The position numbers were made by a program, and so were the translations under genes. DNA of 64,000 nucleotides, from the NCBI GenBank assembly GCA_905221605.1, contig CAJNDS010000694.1:23830-87829 (forward strand), in the 5' to 3' direction. This DNA comes from Symbiodinium natans. Taxonomy: Eukaryota > Sar > Dinophyceae > Suessiales > Symbiodiniaceae. Shown one piece after another: positions 57,325 through 64,000 of this stretch. The notes under the pieces were generated by a model. The model was not told where the DNA came from, made no database searches, and saw only the letters and a program-made list of their open reading frames with translations. Position 1 is the first letter of the stretch; the number at the start of each line of letters is the position of its first letter.

Positions 57325-58380
57325 TAATTAAAATTTTTAATAATTTTAATAATTTCAATAATTTTAATAATTTTAATCATTTTAATAATTTTAATAATTT
57401 TAATTTTCCGGGAGCCTCTCAGGGCAGAAATTAATAATTTTAATAATTTTAATAATTTTAATAATTTTTTAATAATTTTAATAATTTTAATTTTCCGGGA
57501 GCCTCTCAGGGCAGAAATTAATAATTTTAATATTTTTAATAATTTTAATAATTTTAATATTTTTAATAATTTTAATTTTCCGGGAGCCTCTCAGGGCAGA
57601 AATTAATAATTTTAATAATTTTAATAATTTTAATTTTCCGGGAGCCTCTCAGGGCAGAAAATAATAATTTTAATAATTTTAATAATTTTAATAATTTTAA
57701 TAATTTTAATAATTTTAATAATTTTAATAATTTTAATAATTTTAATAATTTTAATAATTTTAATTTTCCGGGAGCCTCCCAGGGCAGAAATTAATAATTT
57801 TAATAGCTTTAATAATTTTAATAATTTTAATAATTTTAATAATTTTAATAATTTTAATTTTCCGGGAGCCTCTCAGGGCAGAAATTAATAATTTTAATAA
57901 TTTTAATAATTTTAATAATTTTAATAATTTTAATAATTTTAATGTTCCGGGAGCCTCTCAGGGCAGAAATTAATAATTTTAATAATTTGAATAATTTTAA
58001 TAATTTTAATAATTTTAATTTTCCGGGAGCCTCTCAGGGCAGAAAATAATAATTTTAATAATTTTAATAATTTTAATAATTTTAATAATTTTAATAATTT
58101 TAATAATTTTAATAATTTTAATTTTCCGGGAGCCTCTCAGGGCAGAAATTTAATAGTTTTATTAATGTTAATAATTTTAATAATTTTAATAATTTTAATT
58201 TTCCGGGAGCCTTCATGGCAGAAATTAATAATTTTAATAATTTTAATAATTTTAATAATTTTAATAATTTTAATAATTTTAATAATTTTAATTTTCCGGG
58301 AGCCTCTCAGGGCAGAAATTAATAATTTTAATAACTTTAATATTGTTAATAATTTTATTTTTCCGGGAGCCTCTCAGGAT
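57325..58380 (-). repeat. AT-rich array with inverted spacers, right arm
   Basis: The same repeat and spacer in opposite orientation (CCGGGAGCCTCTCAGGGCAG), about eleven full and one truncated copy. After 58380 a short stretch returns to the left-arm orientation and ends near 58475. Confidence 0.85.
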
Positions 58381-58500
58381 TATTAAAAATATTCAAATTC
58401 TTAAAATTATTAAAATTATTAAAATTATTAAAATTATTAAAATTATTAAAATTATTAAAATTATTAATTTCTGCCAACGTCCTTTTGAAATCCGACCGTA

Positions 58501-58594
58501 GGGTCTATTTAGAAGCCGTGCTCTTCTAGGTTTATTACATTTAGGTATATGGACCTGTATTATAAATCACAAGCCCCAGCTTCTAAATAGACCC
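58501..58594. mobile_element. 94-bp MITE-like element
   Basis: Perfect 16-bp terminal inverted repeats: GGGTCTATTTAGAAGC at 58501-58516 and its complement at 58579-58594. The centre is AT-rich and non-coding. The same end sequence occurs alone at 48937-48952. The flanking bases show no clear target duplication. Confidence 0.65.
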
Positions 58595-58599
58595 GGTTT

Positions 58600-59735
58600 T
58601 GCTCACACACGGGGGGGGGGGGGGCGGGGTGGGCAAAACCCTGAACCCTAAAGCATAAAAGTCAGAAGGTGCCATGTTGACAGAGCCCTGCTCGCAGTCC
58701 TCAGTCAATATTGTCACCGACCAACTCGTTGCTTCAGGGAACGCATTGATGAATCGCAGTGCTGCTGAGACAGCCATGCATGCAATAATTAAGTCAAGCA
58801 AGGCTGCGTTTGGGGTTTAGGGTTTAGGGTTTAGAGTTTAGTGTTTAGGGTTTAGGTGTTCAGGGTTAAGGGTAAAGGGTTGAGGGTTTAGGGTTTAGGG
58901 TTTAGGAGGTCTTATATCCTGTGGCACGGTGCAGTTCAGCTAATTGAAGGCCCTGGGTGTGTGGGCAAAGTCTCGATAACATTGGAGCCATGCTTGCAGA
59001 CACACCATGCTTGCAGACACATATCGCTGACATGGGAGGCACGCCCTGCAGAGCAGGCGATAGGTCTAACCCCTATGCGTGACCCTTGTCGTCATTTAGG
59101 GTTTAGGGTTCAGGGTTTAGGGTTTAGGGTTTAGGTTTTAGGGTTTAGGGGGGGGGAGGGGGGGGCAAAACCCTCAACCCTAAAGTTTGAAACCCTAAAG
59201 CCTGAAACCCTAAAGTTTGAAACCCTAAAGCCTGAAACCCTACAGCCTAAACCGTCAACCCTGAGTAAGGAAGCCTAAACCTAAACCCTAAACCAAGGAA
59301 GCCTAAACCTAAACCCTAAAGGAAACCCCCAACCACACCACAGGGGGGGGGGGGGGGGGGGGGGGGGCAAACCCTCAACCCTAAAGTTTGAAACCCTAAA
59401 CCCCTAAATAAACACCCTAAACCAAGGAAGCCTAACCTAAAACCCTAAACGAAACCCCCAAACCACACACAGGGGGGGGGGGGGGGGCGGGGTGGGCAAA
59501 ACCCTTAACCCTAAAGTTTGAAACCCTAAACCCTAGACCCTAGACCCTAAACCCTAAACCCTCGTTCTTAAAAAGAAAGCCTAAACCCAAACCCCAAACC
59601 CAAACCCCCAACCACACCACAGGGGGGGGGGGGGGGCAAAGTGGCAGGCGTTGCATCTTAGTATAATGAAAAGTATAATCGTATATGACCATAGTATAGA
59701 CCATTGGGGGGGGGGCCCGCCGGGGCTGAATCATA
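58600..59735. repeat. G-run and CCCTAAA/TTTAGGG repeat block
   Basis: It contains G runs of 12-27 bases, TTTAGGG tracts at 58812-58915 and 59096-59155, and three or more tandem copies of the 130-bp cassette described at 48790. No gene is supported. A minus-strand ORF at 58583-58801 has no recognisable content. Confidence 0.75.
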
Positions 59736-59805
59736 TATATATATATATATATACGTACATACATACATACAGACATACATACAGACATACATACATACAT
59801 ACCTA
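59736..59805. repeat. AT and ACAT microsatellite
   Basis: About ten AT units followed by ACAT/ACAG tetranucleotides. The Tyr-Ile and His-Thr ORFs across it are artefacts. Confidence 0.9.
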
Positions 59806-60074
59806 CCGGGGCGGGGGAGGAGGTGGGTGGTGGGATGGACAAAATCTACAAAAGAATCGACTCTACAGGAGGAACATGAAGAGGCTTAGGGGTTTGGGAT
59901 TGCTCGGAGTTTGGGTTTTGTTTAGCGTTTAGGGTGTAAGGTTTAGGGCTTAATTAGGGTTAATTCTTGGTTCAGAGGTCTGGGTGAAGTTGCATCCCGA
60001 AATCTGATCGCAACCCCCCAAGGCTGCCCAAGAAGTCGCAAGCCCGAAGCCCCAACCCCCCCCAGGTCAGCCGA

Positions 60075-60207
60075 AGCCCTAAACCCTAAACCCTAAACCC
60101 TAAACCCTAAACCCTAAACCCTAAACCCTAAACCCTAAACCCTAAACCCTAAACCCTAAACCTTAAACCCTAAACCCTAAACCCTAAACCCTAGACCCTA
60201 AACCTCA
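60075..60207 (-). repeat. Regular CCCTAAA array
   Basis: About 18 copies of CCCTAAA with very few changes, oriented opposite to most tracts in the window. TTTAGGG/TTCAGGG in the other orientation follows at 60290-60410. Confidence 0.9.
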
Positions 60208-60924
60208 GCAGAGCGCATCTCTCTTTTGGAGGCCGTCGTGGACCAGCCGGCGGTTAAGGATGCTCCTAGCTCCGGGTTCAGGTTGTTAGGGCTGGTTTAG
60301 GGTTCAGGGTTCCGGGTTCAGGGTTCAGGGTTCAGGGTTTAGGGTTTAGGGTTTTATGGTTTTAGGGTTTAGGGTTTAGGGTGTAAGGGTTAGGGTTCAG
60401 GGTTTAGGGTGTGTATCGGCGTACGCGCGGGGGGCGCGCCTCTTCTTTAGATTTCGGGGTGCACTCCCTATGTGTGTGGGCAGCGGTGCTTTCGCCAGTT
60501 TAAGGTTTAGGGCCTAGGGCAGCGGACAGTCCACGCAAGAGTTGGCGCCACCTCACTCCCTCCGCACTTTACGGGTGGCAGCATATCCTGCTTCGAGCGA
60601 CCTTCGTCGGATCGACTTTACATCACAACAGTGATTAGGTTGCTGCCATCTGCCTTCAGCGTCTGGTCACCCAAACTTGAGGTTTTAGGGGTTTGCAGAG
60701 TTTAGGGTCTTTAAGGTTTAGGCTTACTGCTTGAGTGCTTCAGGGTTCAAGACCTTGAGGGTCCATGGTAAACCCTGAACCCTTGTTGCCCCTATAGGCC
60801 TTCTTCTAGGAAGCTGTTCGGCTCAAGGCCCCTGAAGCCTTTTTTGGGGCTTCCTTGTGCGAGGAATGGAGGGAGTCGCCCTGAAACCCTACCCCCCCCC
60901 CCCTTCCCCCCTTCAATCCTAAAC

Positions 60925-61015
60925 CCAACTCTAAACCCTGAACCCTGAACCCTGAACCCTGAACCCTGAACCCTGAACCCTGAACCCTGAACCCTGAACC
61001 CTGAACCCTGAATCC
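60925..61015 (-). repeat. CCCTGAA variant array
   Basis: About 12 copies of CCCTGAA, a one-base variant of the telomere-like unit amplified as a homogeneous block. Confidence 0.9.
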
Positions 61016-62315
61016 GTTCTATCTGCCCAGGTGCTAAACTCCAATGCCACCGCGGTAGTTCTGGGCTCTGCCCTGGGCTCCACGTCGGGAGACTTTGTGG
61101 GGGTTCGGCTTTAGGGTTCAGGGTTTCGGCCGCAAGGTTAACCAGCCCTAAACTTTAAACCCTAAACCCTAAACCCCCAACCCTAAACCCCAAACCCTAA
61201 CCTACCATTGGTCGCCCAAGGAAGAGGTCTTCCAACAGTCAGGGCGAAGCTGAGGTTACTTGTGCCTCTTCTTCCTCGCCGTCGATGTGCCGTGCACAGG
61301 CCCGGGGGTGTAGGGTTTGGGGTTTAGGGCTTAGGGTCTAGGGCTAGGGTTCAAGGGAGTTAAACGAGTCTTGAGATATTGTCTTCTTACGGGTTTTTAG
61401 TTCTTCAACAGCGAACAAGAGCAGAGAAAGTGCATGCCCACAGTCCCCCGTTTTGTTAAATTCATGAGGGCGACAGGGTGTTTAGCGTTTTGGGGTTACG
61501 GGTTGGCATCCAGGCTCGTGGTTTGGGATCCGGAGTGCAAGTTGCCGCCTCGAACGGGGCATGCCAACGGGGCTCTGCTTCAGGTTGTGCGTTCTTAGGG
61601 TGTAGAGTTTGGAGTTTATAGGGTGTAGGGGTTTAGGGTTTAGGCTTTAGCGTTCAGGGCTGCAATGGGAGCCCATGTGAAGGTGTAGATCACACGGATG
61701 GCATGGCGCACGACAATCTTGACAAGCGCTCGAACCTTGAACCACCACATACATCCGATACAGAGCCTCACTGCAACCCTGCGCTCCTGATATCCGAAAC
61801 CCCATCTGAAACCGAGCGACCTCCTGCCCAAAGCCTGCTGCCTACACTGCAGGCTACGACCTCCTCGAGGACAGGCTCAGGGAAGCTGTTTCGGTTCTAT
61901 CTGGCAACTTCTCTACACTACGGGTCCTTTTTTTTATGAATGCTATTCTACGGCAGCTCCTAATGCCAAGGGTAGCCAAAAAGGGACCATACACTTGAGA
62001 ACTGACCATCTCTCTTCCCTTTATAAGGCCGAGAGCCCTAAACCCCAAAAGGACTGGAGCCCTAGACGCGAAAACGCCTGGAGCCTGCAACGCCCTAAGC
62101 TCAAAAGGCCAATTCCCAAAAGCTGAAAATTCCCTAAAACCCTGCACCCAAAACCCCGAAGCCCTGAACCCCTAAACTCTACACCCGAAGCTCTAAAGTG
62201 GCCCCTCAGCCCACCCCTGCACCCTGGCCCTACGGAGAGAGGAGAGCATGGTGCTGACCGGGCGCGAGGCGCAGCACCGCCCAAGCCCAGGGTTGGAGAG
62301 TTGGAGGGCTGCCTG
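61016..62315. other. No supported gene
   Basis: Mixed sequence with scattered TTTAGGG/CCCTAAA words. ORFs on both strands at 61640-62284 overlap and lack motifs. Confidence 0.5.
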
Positions 62316-62515
62316 GGGTTTAGGGTTTAGGGTTTAGGGTTTAGGGTTTAGGGTTTAGGGTTTAGGGTTTAGGGTTTATAGGGTTTAGGGTTTATAGGGT
62401 TTGCCTGGTTTTTGGGTTGGGGGTTTATAGGGTTTGTAGGGTTTATAGGGTTTATGGGGTTTATAGGGTTTATAGGGTTAATAGGGTTTATAGGGTTTAT
62501 AGGGTTTGAGAGTTG
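62316..62515 (+). repeat. TTTAGGG and TTTATAGGG array
   Basis: Regular TTTAGGG units change at about 62380 to TTTATAGGG units, another locally amplified variant. Confidence 0.85.
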
Positions 62516-63204
62516 GAGGGTTGCTTGTTCCCCTAGACCCCCATAATCAAGGGATTGAGACTCGTACCCCTAAGGTTGAGGATTTGCCTAAGGAAGCCCA
62601 AGAAATGAAAAACAGTCCCCCAAAAGGTAAGTCATCTGCAAGAATTCTGATATTTTGCACAAGGGTTCCGAATGCTAATCCTAGGGGTTTTCTTGGGGTA
62701 GCTGTATGGTCCCTGAACACGGTCCTTGTCAAATATGTAAAAACCCTGAAGCATGGGTTTGACTCTGAGGATTTACGGAGAAAATGAGGGGTGCATATGG
62801 TTTAGCGGATTGCGAGGATCGCCTGGAACTCTGAACTGCCTAAATCCGAAACCTTCAACCTTAAACCGCAAAATCCTAACACTCGAAGCCCTTAAATCCT
62901 GAAACACTTCAACCCTTCAACCCTTAAACCCTTAGAAGGCTTAAACCCTTAAAACCCCTTAAACCCTTAAAACCCTCAAAACCCTTAAAGCCTTAAGCCC
63001 TTAAACCTTAAAACCCTGAAACCCTCGTAGAACGAGCGCGCAAGCCGCAAAAAGATCCTCATAGGTTGGGATGTTCCCGCTTTTGCTATAACCCTAAACC
63101 CTACTAAAGGGCTGTTAAGTAGAAAGGGGGAACATCCCATCTCGCAGGTGCTGAAAGACCACGGCCTCGCGAGTGCGGCGGTGGAGTTCGAGGCCCCGTC
63201 GCGG
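62516..63204. other. No supported gene; small inverted repeat
   Basis: An ORF of 93 codons at 62506-62787 has ordinary composition but no recognised motif and could be an exon. TGGGATGTTCCC at 63067-63078 and its complement at 63128-63139 form a 12-bp inverted repeat 49 bases apart. Confidence 0.35.
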
Positions 63205-63345
63205 TTTAGGGGATTTAGGGGTTTTAGGGGGTTTTGGGGGTTTAGGGGGTTTAGGGTCTAGGGTTTAGGATTTAGGGTTTAGGATTTAGGATTTAGGGTT
63301 TAGGGTTATTTTTGTGTTTGGGGGGGGGGGGGGGGGGGGGGTTTT
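63205..63345 (+). repeat. TTTAGGG tract ending in a G run
   Basis: Degenerate TTTAGGG units followed by about 22 G at 63319-63340. Confidence 0.8.
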
Positions 63346-63499
63346 GAGGTTGGGCTTCGGGGTTGACAGGTTGGCTAGGTTTTCGTCGGGAGCTTCTTTC
63401 GAGGACGATGGTCACCTTGGGCGGAGGGCGTTGTCAACCCCAGACCCTAAACCCTACACCCTAAACCTCTCTGACGTATATAATTTAAATGTTGGGAGT

Positions 63500-63685
63500 T
63501 ACTGGGCAAGGTCGCCGTTTTACTGGGCAAGGTCGCCGTTTTACTGGGCAAGTCGCCGTTTTACTGGGCAAGGTCGCCGTTTTACTGGGCAAGGTCGCCG
63601 CTGTACTGGGCAAGGTCACTGTTTGACTGGGCAAGGTCGCCGCTGTACTGGGCAAGGTCGCTGTGTTGCTGGGCAAGGTGGTTTT
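63500..63685 (+). repeat. 21-bp minisatellite
   Basis: Nine copies of a 21-base unit containing CTGGGCAAGGTCGCCG. Because 21 is a multiple of 3 the array stays open in several frames. Confidence 0.85.
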
Positions 63686-63925
63686 AGGGTTCAGGCCCCA
63701 CTCTGGGCTAGCTTTAGGTACTCTTGGCCGGCTTTAGGGTTCAGGGCCTACTCTGGGTTGGCTTTAGGGTTCAGGCCCCATTCTAGGCTGGCTTTAGGGT
63801 TCAGGGCCTACTTTGGGCTGGCTTTAGGGTTCAGGTGGCTCCACTCTGGGCTGGGTTTAGGGTTCACGCCCACTCATTTCTGGGCTGGCTTTTAGGGTTT
63901 AGGGCCTACTCTGGGCTGGCTTTGT
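63686..63925 (+). repeat. Imperfect repeats of about 35-40 bp
   Basis: About six copies of a unit containing CTGGGCTGGCTTTAGGGTTC and a GGCCTACT or GGCCCCACT segment, so a telomere-like word is embedded in a longer repeat. Confidence 0.75.
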
Positions 63926-64000
63926 TTAGAGTTGTTGTCTTGTCACCTGAATTTATACATGTAAGTGACATGTTTTCTTATTATTATGGGATTCGTTGGG

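Noticed and set aside
56398-58475. CRISPR array
   Set aside because: The conserved spacer and AT filler are regularly repeated, but the filler is not unique between copies and the array reverses orientation. It is a microsatellite-type palindrome.
63314-63895. 193-codon ORF with repeated WARSPFY and GLALGFR
   Set aside because: Translation of the 21-bp and 35-40-bp repeat arrays.

Overview
The window looks like nuclear DNA of a dinoflagellate alga. The evidence is indirect but agrees: dozens of degenerate TTTAGGG/CCCTAAA tracts are scattered on both strands, and two genes can be read as real proteins only if introns with GC-AG or GA-AG ends and an AGG-type junction are removed, a splicing style known from dinoflagellates. 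No rRNA, tRNA or CRISPR array was seen.

Layout. 1-701 (minus) is the open end of an unrecognised membrane protein gene. 702-7440 is gene-poor repeat DNA: telomere-like tracts, CTCA/CA and GA microsatellites, a G homopolymer and a GGAGGGCGC minisatellite. 7440-21499 is a sharply AT-rich island: an endogenous polinton-like virus/virophage-type element. It carries a double-jelly-roll major capsid protein, a penton-like minor capsid protein, an FtsK/HerA packaging ATPase, a retroviral-type (rve) integrase, a GIY-YIG nuclease, a lipase-like gene and an S74-chaperone fibre gene (the last two each broken by one frameshift), plus small zinc-finger and virion-like genes. No polymerase, primase-helicase or protease gene was found. 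Its non-coding signals are informative: a 12-base promoter-like box upstream of four genes, AT-flanked TCTA boxes upstream of eight, and stop-codon-overlapping hairpins at gene ends.

21500-38809 is a GC-rich 17.3 kb LTR retrotransposon with 294-bp LTRs about 99 percent identical. Its order is gag (two CCCH fingers), protease, then the C-terminal half of a Ty3-type reverse transcriptase with RNase H, then integrase, and only afterwards the N-terminal RT half with YVDD. RT is therefore split and permuted. It also carries a Tpt1/KptA-like RNA 2'-phosphotransferase region, a phospholipase-D-like domain with RanBP2-like and SWIM-like zinc motifs, and a recurring 22-bp hairpin motif.

38810-39740 is AGT and AT microsatellite. 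About 39837-42170 (plus) is a lysine-rich spliced gene of unknown function. About 42509-44510 holds a 132-bp foldback element followed by a transposase-like gene. 45830-48764 (minus) is a spliced gene joining a RepB-like primase domain, four C2-C2 zinc modules and a Ty3-type integrase; four predicted introns restore a D-x60-D-x35-E core. 48790-58605 is bounded by an inverted repeat and holds purine-rich 1.6-1.8 kb tandem duplications, three foldback hairpins and a roughly 2 kb AT-rich palindrome. 58600-64000 is telomere-like and minisatellite repeat DNA with no convincing gene.
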